A stretch of 64,000 bases of DNA, taken from positions 499,400,190 through 499,464,189 of the forward strand of contig CM060990.1 of the NCBI GenBank assembly GCA_030765065.1, in the 5' to 3' direction. Below are positions 24,003-35,808 of the stretch, piece after piece (position 1 is the stretch's first letter; each line of letters begins with the position of its first letter). A program made the translations under genes and the position numbers. The DNA comes from Deroplatys truncata (lineage: Eukaryota; Arthropoda; Insecta; Mantodea; Mantidae). The notes beneath the pieces are model-generated. The model had not been told where the DNA came from. It was given only the letters and a program-made list of their open reading frames with translations, and did no database searches.

Positions 24003-25029
24003 TGTATTATGCATGGTAATTGATTGAATAAAACTCACTGAACCAAATGAATAACTCATACATCTATAGGAGTGTTTGCTGATCTACTGTTCCCTGGAAA
24101 TTTGCTGGTGAGTGGGGGAAGGGCATGTATGGGTGAGTCCACTATGAAAAAAAGCTGAAAAATTAGGTGCAAAAGCAGATAGAAGCTCTTGCTAATCCAC
24201 AATTTCCCAGATATCTACATGTGTGTGGAGGTATGTGCGAGCAAATACACAATGCATGAGCTTTGGAAAAAGGTACATTATTGGTATGCTGTTTTCCCAA
24301 AGGAGTGCTCCCTTGTAAGTTTCTATTGCAAAAATTAAGGCCTTAAAGTTTGAGGAAACTTAATAAAATGACAAAAGTGACCAAGATGTTAGCAGAAAAT
24401 TATCTTTTCCCAAATATTACCCCAAAAAATGCCCTAACAAAATGTCTTCATTTAAGTGTTTTTTAACTGGCAAGCACCTTAAATATATGTTTAAGGCTTT
24501 TAAATAAAATAATGTAAAATCATCAAATGCCTTACCCTAGTAATAATATAAAAAATAACTTCACTACTCTGACAAATTACCTTTGAATATGTTCATCATC
24601 TGTAATCCACTGAACAGTTTGTTAGTATCAATACAGATGTTGCATTTGGTTGAATGTATTCAGGGATGATGATATCACCACTTGAAAAGCTCAAATTTAT
24701 TAACCAGTCTTGTTTTTCCTCTATTAGTAGATTTTCCTGGGTGGTTAACTTGAACCACCTTTGTTAATTTTGTTTCATTTTCTACACATGATTTCCTTTC
24801 CAGAAATGATATACTGCTGTAGATTTTTCTGTTTATTCTTATTTAAATGTATTTTGTGTTGCTTAAATATCAACCATTGTTCCTTTTTGTTTTGCCAAAT
24901 TAATTCTTACAGCTGCTGCAGCTTATCTTTCATATGCCTGGAATTTTGTGAACAGGAATGTAATCCTTTGTATTTGTCCTAATGTATGCTAATGTTTCAA
25001 CACTCCCTATGATCAATGACATTCAGAGA
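24003..25029. other. Nothing recognised
   Basis: AT-rich, with no readable family motifs on either strand. Confidence 0.4.
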
Positions 25030-25272
25030 AACCTTGTTACACCAATCCAATGTCTGTTACCTGCAATGGTAGACTATAATGAGGATGGTGATGGACAAGA
25101 GGACCTACAGATTCTACCATGTTGGACCTTAGAGATGCTTTATATGAACTAGTCAGAGATGAAAGCTTGGATAGGTCTGACTTAAAATTGCCACCCCAGA
25201 GCTGAGAATAGAACCATGGAGCCACAGTAGAACAGCCACAAGTAAAACCACTGAGCTACTCTGGCACTCTCC
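25030..25272 (-). mobile_element. tRNA-derived SINE (tRNA-Ala-like head), family 2
   Basis: Minus strand begins near 25272 with GTGCCAGAGTAGCTCAGTGG. TAGCTCAGTGG is a perfect tRNA A box (TRGCNNAGTGG), and about 40 nt on GGTTCTATTCTC is a degenerate B box. This is followed by GCTCTGGGG and a tRNA-unrelated body of about 170 bp. No second copy or clear TSD was found in the window. Confidence 0.65.
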
Positions 25273-26107
25273 ATGTGAGGTATTTGATGCTATGTTTGTT
25301 AATAGGTGCCAAAGTTATGTTAAATTTGTCCAGGATTCTTTTTTAATTTTTCATGTGCCTAGGGGTAAAATGTGGATTCATTACATGTCTAGTTTTCTTC
25401 AATCTTCTGCAGTGTGGTGGATTGTCTTATTCGTTTCTCATTGGTGAATTTCTGGACCTTCATGTTGATCAGTTCATTCTGGAAGCTATTCTCATGCACT
25501 GTTTCTCTTATGCATCTACATTCATGCATATAGTCTGTGTTTCCCATGGGTAGTCAAATTTCTTTAATTTGCAGCCACAGCATCAAGAATGCATATGAGT
25601 TAATAAACAAAATGCAAAATGTCAGTCCATCAGAGAATGATTTGCTAATGTTTGGTGTTATCTCCCTATTTCAAAGTGCTCTCAGAGGAAAATTAATGAC
25701 ACACCTAAAACAATGGCTGACTTCAATTGAACAACAATCAGAAATTACAAAGGAATACTGAAGTCTCACAGAACTCTGCATAGAGGTAATTTCTTCTAAT
25801 TTAGGAATAAGGTTTTACAGGCAAACTAAATAATTTGCCAAGGGAAATACCTTATCCCAATTCTTGGTCAACCTATACATGAGATTTCTGAGAATCCATA
25901 TAACTTTTTAATGTAATTTTATCTAAGTTCTGTTTCACCTTTTTATAATATTTAGTTCATTCAATATTGATTGGCACTCCTCCTATAACTCCTGCAAAGT
26001 AGCAGTTTAAAATGTGTGTCGATGTATGTGTGAAAATAGAATATAGTACTGTCTGCTACCACCAGATGATGTTACTACTTCCCATAGGTAGAGCATTGCA
26101 GCAGTAA
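25273..26107. other. Nothing recognised
   Basis: No family motif seen. Short open frames here look like chance. Confidence 0.4.
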
Positions 26108-26152
26108 TTGTTCTGGCTTGTGAGTACACCTGTGAACATCGATAAAGACAAC

Positions 26153-27186
26153 ATGGAAGCAGACGAGCATGGGCAACAGTGGACAGTATGGTTTCTCTGG
26201 AGGGAAGGAGTGACTGCTTCAGACATCCACAAGAAGTTAGTAGCCATATATGGGGAGACAGTGCCAAGTCGCAAATCTGTATTTTGTTGGGTATCAGAGT
26301 TCAAAGATGGCAGGGACTGTGCTGAAAAACACAATATCACTGGGTGTCTAGCAACTGCACACAAACCTAATAGTGCCCAGTGTGTAATGAACAGGTGAAT
26401 CATGTTTGATGAACTAGAGAAGGCAACAGATCTATCATGGGGAACCCTCCACACCATCATCTATGATGATTTGAAGATCAAGAAGGTGTGCACAATGGGT
26501 GCCCCATACCCTCACCATTGTGCAGAAATAAAAGTATGTGGAGATATGCCAACAGTTGGTGCAACAGTAAAATGCAGATCCAACAGAGTTCTATGAGTGT
26601 CTGGTCACCATCAGTGAGTCATAGTTCTTCCATGTGACTCCACTAAAGAAACGCCAGTCTATAGAGTGGAAGCATACTGGGAGCCCTAGTCCCAAGAAGT
26701 CATGGCCAGGACTATTTGTGCAGAAACAAATGGTGACTGTGTTCTGGGATCTGGAAGGGATAATTCTGGTGGATTGGCTCTCTCCCAATATGACCATCAA
26801 CAGTGATCGGTACTGCAGTTCACTGCACCTAGTCTGCTAATGCATTCAACAATGCCCACAGAAAATGGGGCTGTGTCGTTCTTCTCCAACATGACAATGT
26901 ACGGTCACATGCCAGTTGCCAGACCACTGCCACCATGTGCGAACTAGGGTTTATTATGCTGCTACATCCTCCATATTTACCGGATCTAGCTCCTAGCAAC
27001 TATGCCCTATTCGATGCAATGAAAGAGGTCATGCGAGGTAAAAAGTTCACTACCAATGATGAACTTCATGCAGTTGTCCACCAGTGATGCCAGGATAGTC
27101 CCAAAGAATGATTTGCTGTGCAAATACAAAGCTGCCAGGACGATGGCAAAAGTGCATAGACATTGGCGGGGAATACCTGTAATATA
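26153..27186 (+). pseudogene. mariner (Tc1/mariner, GVQW/SETMAR-type) transposase relic
   Basis: ATG at 26153 gives MEADEHGQQWTVWFLWREG and TASDIHKKLVAIYGETVPS, RKSVFCWVSEFKDGR: the HTH_48 N-terminal domain of mariner. Linker and second helix-turn-helix: IMFDELEKATDLSWGTLHTI. Catalytic region, in changing frames: SPKKSWPGLF and FWDLEGIILVDWLSPNMTIN (26690-26800), a disrupted 'HDNARPH' block (26885-26920), then LLHPPYSPDLAPS-like (26955-27000), YALFDAMKEVMRGKKFTTND (27000-27060), and a W.KC.D..G.Y-like end (27140-27180). Stops and frameshifts throughout. Inverted repeats were not located. Confidence 0.85.
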
Positions 27187-27365
27187 ATCTACATTCTTTT
27201 GTTCAGTAAATGGCTCCTGTGAAGACAAAAAAGTTTTAGTGCCAATCGTTTTTGAGCATCCCTGGTACCTACATACAAAGGACTTCCCACTATATTCAAA
27301 GCATAGCGCAAGTATGTCAATTGTGTATTTGTTATACTGAATGAGAAAATGGTTAGGATACATTG

Positions 27366-27750
27366 AAATTGCTGCTACTAGCAGATAGTGCAGTGAAATT
27401 TACAAACAGAAACTAAAACAAGCAACAAACCTCCATTTCTTGACATTAAGAGTGGGAACAAAACAGAGGACAAATTGGAATTTGGCTTTTACAGAAAATA
27501 AAACCATACAGGCAGTTACATAAAGAAAACTGGTTTTAATTCAAGAGCACAAAAGCATGCAATATTCAATAGCCTGATTTTCAGATTGATGAACATACCC
27601 ATAGGAAATGCAGAGGCATGCAATGGTGAACCTACCCATGGGAAATGTAAAGACATGCAAAAGCATAGATACCTCAGAGAAATAGTGCACAAGAATGGTT
27701 TCCAGAGAGAACTCATCATCAGCAAGGTCCAAAGTTCACCAACAATTACT
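27366..27750 (+). pseudogene. Penelope-like element fragment (RT C-terminus)
   Basis: Reads LADSAVKFT, then PPFLDIKSGN, KLEFGFYRK, GSYIKKTGFNSRAQKHAIF, NSLIFRLMNIPIG and, after a gap, REIVHKNGFQRELI. These match the post-palm region of Penelope-like RTs (LPFLDLxI...FGIYRKPT.TD.YI...S.H...HK.AIFNSLIFRLLNIP). Active-site and endonuclease parts are absent. It directly follows the mariner relic. Confidence 0.75.
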
Positions 27751-29152
27751 AAATGATAACAATCTCATCTCCAGACACATTCAATCAAATGAGACATCTA
27801 TACCAAGAAAATAACAGTAGATCACAGTTGATGATAGAGACCTCCTAAACATGTTTGAAGGTAATTTTTCACAATAGTAAAGTTTTAGTGTTTCATTCAT
27901 TGTTACTCCTAAGTAATCATCAATGTGATTTAGTGAAACCTTTATAGTTGCCATTTACACTAAGCTGTGGTGAAATACTTAAAGTAATAGCAGGAGATTG
28001 TTCTTGACCAAATTTAGGTTTTGAAACAAGAATTAAAATATGCACTAGACACTTCAGATCCAGATTTAGATTCAGGGAGGGTCTAAGAGGATTTTAGCTC
28101 CTCCTTCAATAATAGTAGATAGTAAATCTATGGAGTTATTTTGCTTTAACACTTGTGCTGAGTCTAAAACAGCTCATTAACTGGTTTATTTGGTAACTTG
28201 TATATTTTAAATACCTTCATATTAATGAAGTGCAAATACATATTTTATATGCAGGTTAATAGGTATATGTTATAACATTTTAATGCATTATGAGTGTAGC
28301 AAAATGCATTCATTGCCTATAATAATAGAATCATGCAAAATGTGGATATTCCCAAACTGTAAAAGTATGTTTACTGATGTGAACCACCATACTGATTAAT
28401 AAACAACTTGAAATCTTTAAGTTAAAATATTCTCCATTTTTAAAAACTTTTCCAGTGCAGTTATGTAGTATAATAAATTGTAACCGTTTTAACTACCATC
28501 TATTTTACTATCACCACTTTTTAAATCATGAAAATAGATCACTGATATCTTGGTAGTACATATATTTTGGAAAAGTCACCATAATGGAGACAGAAGGTCC
28601 CCATGACTGATTACTTTTTTACTCTGTACTATTTTATGATATGTAAACAGTTAGCCTACAACTTTAGTTAATTTTGCTTATGCCACAGCTTCAGTTTACA
28701 TTTGTGTGAAGAAATTCCTTGGTTTTATGGTAAAAAATGATAGCATATAACTCAAATACAAGAAATTAAAGTACTAATCTTAAGTTTTATAAAATCAGAT
28801 ATGCATGTTGTATTGATGATGAGGTGGCAAAGACAGCAACTGCTTCCCTAACCTCCAAATATGCTATTCCACTGCTAACTTATGAACCTATGAGTGATGA
28901 TAATTTAGTATACAAATTACAAATTGCATGCTTGCAATGAATCTTTTCACTGTACTGGTTCATTCCCTTGCAATATATTGCATTTATAAGGGTGATAGTG
29001 GCATGTAACCTAAGGATTAGCAATAACTAAACAAAGGACATTAACATTTTCAGCACCCACATGTACACATATCATCAGTATATGCTGTTTTACTGCTTTG
29101 TGCAACAGCAAAGGTTCATTCATACCTAAATACAGCAGAAATTCATCTAATA
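27751..29152. other. Nothing recognised
   Basis: AT-rich non-coding sequence, possibly intronic DNA of the minus-strand host gene with the exon at 30450-30667. Confidence 0.35.
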
Positions 29153-30012
29153 CAGTAAAACTCCACTTAACTGAACTGCACTTAACCAAAACCTAGCCTA
29201 ATCAAAATTGCAGAGAAAAAAAGGAAATAAGAAGGAATGAACAAAACAATGGAAAAATAGAAGATGCTCAATTTTGTGCTTGCAACATTTCTGCAGCAGC
29301 TGGCAATGCCTTTTTGCCCCAAACCTGATTTCCTATACAGGTACTTGGTATTGTATGCAGTTGATGTTCACCCTCTACCCCACATTCCAAGAAATATTGT
29401 ACCATTATAACAAAAGCCTCTGCTTTGAATGCTTGCACAGCTTCCAAAGCAGAAACCTACTATTATTTTATGTTGGTGTTGGTTAGTGTGGTTAATTTGT
29501 GTTTAAGAGGTCAGAAAAAAAGAAAGCGTGTTGTAATAAGCATCAAACAGAAACTCAAAGCCATTAGTGACAGAAAGACGGTGGATGAGGCCTACATAGT
29601 ATTAGAGGTAAGAAAGACTACTAAGTCATATTCAGGTCTTAATGGGAAATATTGAATTATGGCACTATCAATAAGACACAATTTCTTGTTTTTGTGTTCC
29701 TTGCATTTTGTAAAACAAAGCAGTGAATCAACATCAACAGATATGTTACTTATCAAATGATGGCATGGTATGGCTGCTCACAAGCACTGTGACAATAAAG
29801 CTCAGAAAAGATTTACTGATTTTATGAAATAGTCTTTATAAATACTGTAATACATATTTTAATACTGTATATACAGTATTTTGTAAAAGAATTAAATAAT
29901 GCTGATTATTTTCTTTCTTTTACTGCTTATAATCATTACCATCGATTATTCGAAAAAATGGATTATCCAAAAAGACTCTGCCCCTTTAGTTCAGTTTAGT
30001 GATGTTTTACTG
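29153..30012 (+). mobile_element. Tigger-like element, 860 bp, internally deleted
   Basis: Left end cagtaaaactccacttaact (29153 on) and right end (reverse complement) cagtaaaacatcactaaact ending at 30012. Over 25 bp, 22 positions match. Both ends are flanked by TA (29151-29152 and 30013-30014), as expected for pogo/Tigger insertion. A helix-turn-helix start, KKRKRVVISIKQKLKAI, is readable at 29517-29570, but no DDE domain is present. The element is therefore a deletion derivative that relied on a transposase elsewhere. Confidence 0.88.
29512..29655 (+). pseudogene. Truncated Tigger/pogo transposase N-terminus
   Basis: The sequence KKRKRVVISIKQKLKAISD fits the first helix-turn-helix of pogo-type transposases. 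The frame is open to a stop at 29655, but the homologous part fades after about 35 residues. It lies inside the 860-bp element with Tigger-type termini. Confidence 0.6.
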
Positions 30013-30449
30013 TATGTATCTTCAAAGCTTAGACCTCAGCACCTCTTATGAGCATATGATTTCATATTCAAGAGTTTGTAACAAGTTAAATAGTATGAAA
30101 ACTAAACATAAAGGGCAGATCTACACAATATCCTTCCAAATATTCAAAACCAATAATAATGAAGCTTTCAGAAGCACTGCTAAAAATATCTATTTGTATA
30201 AAATTATGTGTCATTTAATTGCTGAGCAGAGTAATCATAATGGTTGAAGGAAACTTCATTTACTCAATAATTTAGCACCATTACACCAAAATCATTCTTT
30301 TTTGAACAATGTAGAGATAAAAATAAGCTCATTAACACACAAAACTACTGACTTGCATAGTCTATTTGGGAGAGGGGAAGAGACTCATTCAGGAATACCA
30401 GAGACATTTAATTTCACTTAGGTACTGCTCAAAAGGTTGTTAAACTTAC

Positions 30450-30667
30450 TTGATATCATAGATACTGAGAAACAAAATGAGAGCTCCAAGTCCCACAGCT
30501 CTGCGGCAATAGCGGTGATGAGTTAGCAGTAACTCAGCAATAAGAGTGAATGTTATCACGGAATGCATGGAGTGGTTCACCCACCATGGTACACATTTCT
30601 GTAGCTCTTTGGGGAAAACAAGCTCCTCATCTATTAGATACAGTGTCCAGAACATGGTTGTGACAAA
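30450..30667 (-). CDS. Host gene exon: AIG1/ADTRP-like (FAR-17a/AIG1 family)
   Basis: A 218-bp internal exon that starts in phase 0 and ends in phase 2. The acceptor on the minus strand is TATTACAG just before 30667, and the donor is GTAAGT at 30449-30444. The 72 codons read FVTTMFWTLYLIDEELVFPK, then ELQKCVPWWVNHSMHSVI, LIAELLLTHHRY, AVGLGALILFLSIY. This matches the central part of AIG1 and ADTRP (FW..Y..DRELVFPk.LD..iP.WLNH.MHT), multi-pass membrane proteins that hydrolyse FAHFA lipids with catalytic Thr and His. The conserved NHxMH is present; the catalytic Thr would lie in an upstream exon. Two hydrophobic segments fit membrane helices. Other exons were not found, so the gene must run beyond or between the TEs here. 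Whether the full gene is functional cannot be judged. Confidence 0.85.
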
Positions 30668-30834
30668 CTGTAATAGTGATATCATTTGTTTGAAACTATT
30701 CCAAAATATTTAAATTACTAAAAGCATAAATAATCTAAACTATTTAAGTTTACACTCAGAACTGAATACAGATACTCCAGATTATAATATCATGAATATA
30801 GGGAAAAAACACAATGAAGGAACATAATTGCAAA

Positions 30835-30858
30835 AATTATTTCAAAGTGGCACACACA
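30835..30858. repeat. 24-bp perfect inverted repeat, left arm
   Basis: aattatttcaaagtggcaca (first 20 of 24 bp) is the exact reverse complement of 30983-31006. The arms flank a ~124-bp loop holding one terminal-repeat copy of the Penelope-like element. Confidence 0.85.
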
Positions 30859-30982
30859 CTCTTATAGCTTCACTATTGTTTTGAGGATTACCTCTGCATT
30901 TTGGAGACATCTTTTCTCCATCATTAGCTAAGAGCCACTGATGAATTTCCTTCTGTACCTGTAGGTATCACTCATGATTTGA

Positions 30983-31006
30983 TGTGTGTGCCACTTTGAA
31001 ATAATT
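30983..31006. repeat. 24-bp perfect inverted repeat, right arm
   Basis: Reverse complement of 30835-30858. Related 'attgaaataattct' sequence occurs at the end of the Penelope-like copy near 57105 and at 31265-31280, so this block belongs to Penelope termini. Confidence 0.85.
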
Positions 31007-31182
31007 CTTGTAACTCCAGACTATGTTCACTGAACTCCAAACAATCTGTAGAGATGAGTAAGAATAGCTTTTGAATTATTCTCTTTTGGGAAAACACAGT
31101 GAAATTGTTTGACAGTTTCATGCACAGATTGAAAATTTAATTACTCCAGCTTCACTTTCTATGCCAAAATGTACTGGAACAT

Positions 31183-31211
31183 GACTCAGAGACTGTTGTC
31201 TCCATCATCAG
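31183..31211 (-). ncRNA. Hammerhead-ribozyme-like core in Penelope terminal repeat (candidate)
   Basis: Minus strand reads CTGATGA, T, then a hairpin GGAGAC-aaca-GTCTCT, then GAGTC where a hammerhead has GAAAC. A second diverged copy is at 30897-30927 (CTAATGA, ggagaaaagatgtctcc, AAAA). Hammerheads in Penelope terminal repeats are published. Here the GAAA box is altered and no clear stem I or NUH cleavage site was found, so activity is unlikely. Confidence 0.3.
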
Positions 31212-34065
31212 CCTAGAGTCAGTGCCGAGCTTCCTCCTGTGGCTTGTAGATATCATTTCTTAGCTGAGCATACTGTGTGTTGAAATAATTTTCATAAGGG
31301 ACATCAAAATGTAATCAATTGTGTTTATTTTTATATTGATATGAAAAATTTTCCCAGATGGAGAGTTCCCCCTGTTTTTGAAGGCTTTTAAAAGTATAAG
31401 TTTCTCTTTCAACTCATGATTGTGTACCAAAAATGCTCTGCAACTGCTGATTTCTCAATTTGTTTATATTTCACATTTCTCATGTGTTCTTTAAACCTTT
31501 TGTCTACATTCTTGTTCATATTCCCTATGTATATTTTCCTATAATCTTAGCATCCGATTTCTTAAATACCTGAAGCTTTTCCTGCGGGCATTTTGTCCTT
31601 TGTGTTGGTCCTGAGTACTTATTTTAAGCAATGGTTGTTGACATGGGCTATGGTTATACCATATTCCTGGAATATTTTAATGAATTTCTGGAGGGCCCAT
31701 GGGAGGAAGGTAAGTTTTTGAACTCTTTGGTTTCTTATATCTGGCTTAGTGTGGGGATTTTCTTTATTTGTTTCTTAGTTTTAAATTTCTCTATTTTCCT
31801 GTCCACAATCTCTTTTGTAAAGCCATTTTTATGCAAAATTTCTAGGATATTGTTGAATAAATTGAATTTATTATCTTCCACTGATCACATACACATAATA
31901 TGGGAATCAAGATATATACAAGCATTAGAGCTCATGAGTATGCATTTTTGGTGTTCACAAAGTTTTAGTCAGACAGCCCTGAAAATGTGAAATAGCATCT
32001 GTTGCATAATAGTTATGATTGTGAACAAATTGATGATAATAATGCATAACTTATCTGATGAAATAAAGGTTTTTTGAGGATGTTTATTGTATACATAATT
32101 AAGTGTACTATGTTAGGAAAAGTACAAAGTAATGTGCAAATTAAATTTGAAGTTGAGGTTATGGATGGCATGGAGAAACCGGGAGGAGTCTCCACACTTA
32201 TGTACGTTACCTACTTCTGCTAAAGCGACTCTAACTTCTGCCATAGTGCGCTATCACCTAGTGGCATTGATGTATAATGAAAGTATGGAAACAGAGTATG
32301 AGGAAACCAGTTGCACATGTGCAGAAGCTACTTAAAACTTGCACAAGTCAAGATGTACTGCCAAACCTGATGCCATGTCTCATTGAGTTGAGTGGAGTAG
32401 TGCGGTAGATTTAAGCACAGTAGATTTTAAATTACTGCAAACATGTTATGTTTAATAGCATTAATAGAAAAAAATAACCAATAAATCTACCAGGTATCAA
32501 AAGTTAGGGTGTTCATGTGCTCTTGTGCTCTTATACAGCAGCTGTCATTTTGTACATGGTATATACAAAAAATAATGTTCTTCATAACAATTACTATAAG
32601 CAATAAGTATGACAAGTATAAGCAACAAAAGAGTATGATGATATCATTCATCCACCATCTTAGCATTGTTCTCTTGCACACAGGATCAATGTACATACCT
32701 CAGTGAAGTTGTTCACAATTTTACAGATACATGAAACAGAAAGCTTAGTATTACTTAAATGCAGTTACCAAAGTGGAATACTTTTATGAGACAATGTGAT
32801 TTGCAGATATTCCTATTTCTTTTCTGTACAGCATTCCATGTATCCTTAAATTGAGTAAAAGTTGTTATTTAGTAAGAATTTATGTATAACTTTCTTAAAT
32901 TTAATATTGGGCTTATTCTTTTTACATATGTTGGTAGATTATTGTATAATTTTACTCCAGTGAACTTAAAGAATTTTTCAATTGCAGTGGTTTCATGAAA
33001 ATCCACATGAAATTTCTTTTTTTTAAGTGTATTGTGATCACATACTTCAGCATTTGTAATTAAACTTCCCAGATTGTTCTTTATATGTAATCATTGTTTG
33101 TTTATATAAACACAGGGCAAGGGTAATGTATTCTTTGTTGTACTCTTCTGTGCTCAGGGATATATTCACCAGTCTGAAAGTGAGGTTGTTTATTGTTGCA
33201 TATTTGGTTCCCTGGAGTTGTAACTGTCATTTTTAATACAGCTTTCTATGTGTGTCTTTTCTATGGATGCAGAAAATTATTTTATTCCAATTCCTCGTGA
33301 TTTTTATGTTGAGAAAGGGGAGCATGCTATTGGATTCTGTTTCTATCATACGTTTTACTGGTGTATCTTATAACTTCAGTAGAGTTGTTGCATGCTCAAC
33401 AAACTCCTTGTCTATTATGGTAAAAATGTTGCCTACATAGCTGTACCAGAGTTTATATATGTGCAGGAACACTTCTGTTATACATGTTTCCAAGAAACTC
33501 ATGCACAAGTTTGCCAGAAAAGGGGAAGGTAGGTTACCAATTGCTAAGCAATTCACTTGGAAGTATAATTTGCTCCTGAATGTACAGTTATTCTGATTGA
33601 TGTGCAGTTTGGTCAGTATCTGGAACTCCTGTATTGCTTCCTTATCAGTATTTGTGGAGTGCAGACATTTTATCAAAGTATCTTCTAGCTTATCCTTTGG
33701 TATGCTGAGGAACAATGAGATGACATCAAAGGAAATAAGTAGATCAGTTTTCTCTAGTTCTCATCTGTAATTTTCTCAATGAGGTCATACATGTTGCATA
33801 TGCTCAGACTTTTTGGTTAGGGAAGGTCCTGAAATTCTTTGAGTATCCAATTTGCCAGATAGTCTGTGGGCAAGTCTATGGTGTTAATGTTTGGGCACAT
33901 TTTGTCAGCTTTGTGAATCTCTGCTAATCCATACATCCTGGGTGTAGTTGAGTTGCTTGGTATCAGTTTTCTTTTATTTCTCTCCTAAAATGGCTTTTGT
34001 TTCTTTCAGAGTGGGTAGCTGTATTTTTGTGTATTTTTGTATCAGATCAGGGGTGGTTCCTCAGG

Positions 34066-35577
34066 TGAAGCTAGTGAAGTGCCACTTCAGCTGCTTTCTA
34101 ACTAAGTGCATTCAAATAACATTTTATCTCTATTTTAAACATTCTATATTTAAATATTCCACTGCTCACATAGAGGAATATAAATTTACAAATCACTATT
34201 TTAAGAGTGAAAATCACCCATTCCAAAGTGCTACTGCAAAGTAGCAGGGAATAAGGAAAATTGGTTATAATCAAGTGAATTGGGAAAGCTGCAATGTCCA
34301 TGAGCAGGTATAGAGGGTTGGTGTAGGTACTCTCGACTCTGGGATGTTCAGCTACACCGTTTGTGTCTGGTGCCATGACAACCAACTCAAGCTTGGACTA
34401 TATGAGTGCTGTGTGCTCCCACAAACTGCTTCAAGGCTACAGTGAGTTAAAATCTTGGATTTTTTTGAGTAGAAAGAACCCTTGTAGAGGCTATTTGGTG
34501 GTTATTGACATTTGTAAAATCTTTTATAAACTTGCAAACAACCCTTCCCTTGGGTAACGGAATGCTTTCCCTCTCATATCACTTTTCAAACTTCAAGTTC
34601 TCAGGCTTGGTCCTTCAGTAACAGTTCAGTTCATGTGTGAAAACAAAATTTGTATGTAGGGATTATTGTCATTGCGTGCACGGTCTTGGAAGTTTGCTAG
34701 TGTGAATTAAAGTATCAACAATAAGTTTATGTTTTAAAAAAACATTTAAACCATTGGCAATTTGAAATGAATCTGCAAAATGACATAGTGTAGGACCCAA
34801 CAACTCGACAGCCTCAAAGTTTGAGTTTGTTGGGGCCAAGGAAAGCAACTCAAGGTATAGTTAGAGTTCGTATTGGAGATTAAATAAATTTATAATTGTA
34901 TTTTTAGATTAGGAGGAATGTTGGCTACTGGTATTCCATACTACTGGATACCAGCAGTTAAGAGGTTAGTTTTCTTTATATTTTATTTTATTGTTATTTT
35001 TAGAAATTGGGTTAAGAAAAATTGTAAAATTGTTATAAATTTGTACAATTAATTGGGTTAATAATAAAATTACTTACTGATACTAATATATGTACAAGGA
35101 ATAGGTAAGTTGCATGTCTTGTTTATGTAAAACATCTATCATTTAGGTCACAAGCCATCATTATATGAGATGTGTTTTAATGATTTGAAATTGTTTGCTG
35201 TGCAATATGGTTTCCATATTTCTATCATAATCCTATCACTAGCTTGTTGCCCTTGTCAATCTGTGTATAAAATATATTTTTACAATTGAAGTTTCTGATA
35301 ATCTTTTTTATGGGTATTTCTGTGTTTGGTTTTCTTTCTGTGTCAGTTGGTTGATAATATGTTTGTATTTTTCTGTAATGATTGTTTCTTTTTCCTTCTT
35401 CTGGTTTATTGAAAATGACTGCATCTATATCTCCTATGTATTAATGTTTGTTTACAGAGAAGGTTAAGCAAGTTTTTAAACCTATGTTTAACACTTCTAA
35501 CTCCTGTCTCCTAAAAGATTTGATTGATAAATTTATTGCATTGTGTTGCTTTATATTTTCCTCTCTTTTGCACTTAT
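34066..35577. other. Nothing secure
   Basis: AT-rich. A short plus-strand segment at about 34912-34965, between a tttttag and a gttagt, is open (LGGMLATGIPYYWIP) but too short to call an exon. Confidence 0.3.
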
Positions 35578-35808
35578 TGGGTTTTGTTTTTTGGCAGAAG
35601 CTCATGGACTTATTAGTTACTGTGTTTCCTTTGTGTTTCAACCTCTCTTTTAGGCAATCAAAAAGTTATATTCCAGATTTTTTCACATAGTTGGGTTTTA
35701 TTTTTGGCATAACCTCATGAACTTATTATTTAGGATATTTATTTTCTGTTTTAACCTCATATTTAAGCAATCAAAAAAGTTATCTTCCAGATTTTTGTAC
35801 ATAGTATA
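35578..35808. repeat. Tandem duplication, two ~115-bp units
   Basis: Unit 1 (35578-35692) and unit 2 (35693-35808) share ttgggttttatttttggc, ctcatgaacttatta, gcaatcaaaaagttat and ccagattttt..acatag with moderate divergence. Confidence 0.8.

Larger units (their letters stand above)
30838..34065 (-). mobile_element. Penelope-like retroelement, near full-length relic
   Basis: Read right to left: N-terminal LPTLKETKAI (34000-34030), MYGLAEIHKAD and NTIDLPTDYLANWILKEFQD (33840-33930), LISFDVISLFLSIPKDKLED (33690-33750), the RT palm at 33368-33715 with LAIGNLPSPFLANLCMSFLE and LWYSYVGNIFTII (YVDD degraded to YVGN), then LPFLDLT-like and TFRLVNI downstream. After a gap come FNLFNNILEILHKNGFTKEI (31820-31870) and a GIY-YIG-type endonuclease region near 31380-31560 (RFKEHMRNVKYKQIEKSAVAE). 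It ends in two tandem copies of a ~130-bp block (31165-31295 and 30880-31010). Stops and frameshifts throughout. Confidence 0.8.

Noticed and set aside
31631-31990. 119-codon plus-strand open frame with membrane-like stretches
   Set aside because: It is antisense to the connector of the Penelope-like element, whose motifs are readable on the minus strand.
32132-32340. GC-richer patch with a 67-codon frame
   Set aside because: No family motif, no splice signals and no TE ends; could be an unknown MITE, but nothing supports it.
34912-34965. Short open segment between tttttag and gttagt
   Set aside because: Splice-like signals are common in AT-rich DNA; 54 bp with no homology is too little.
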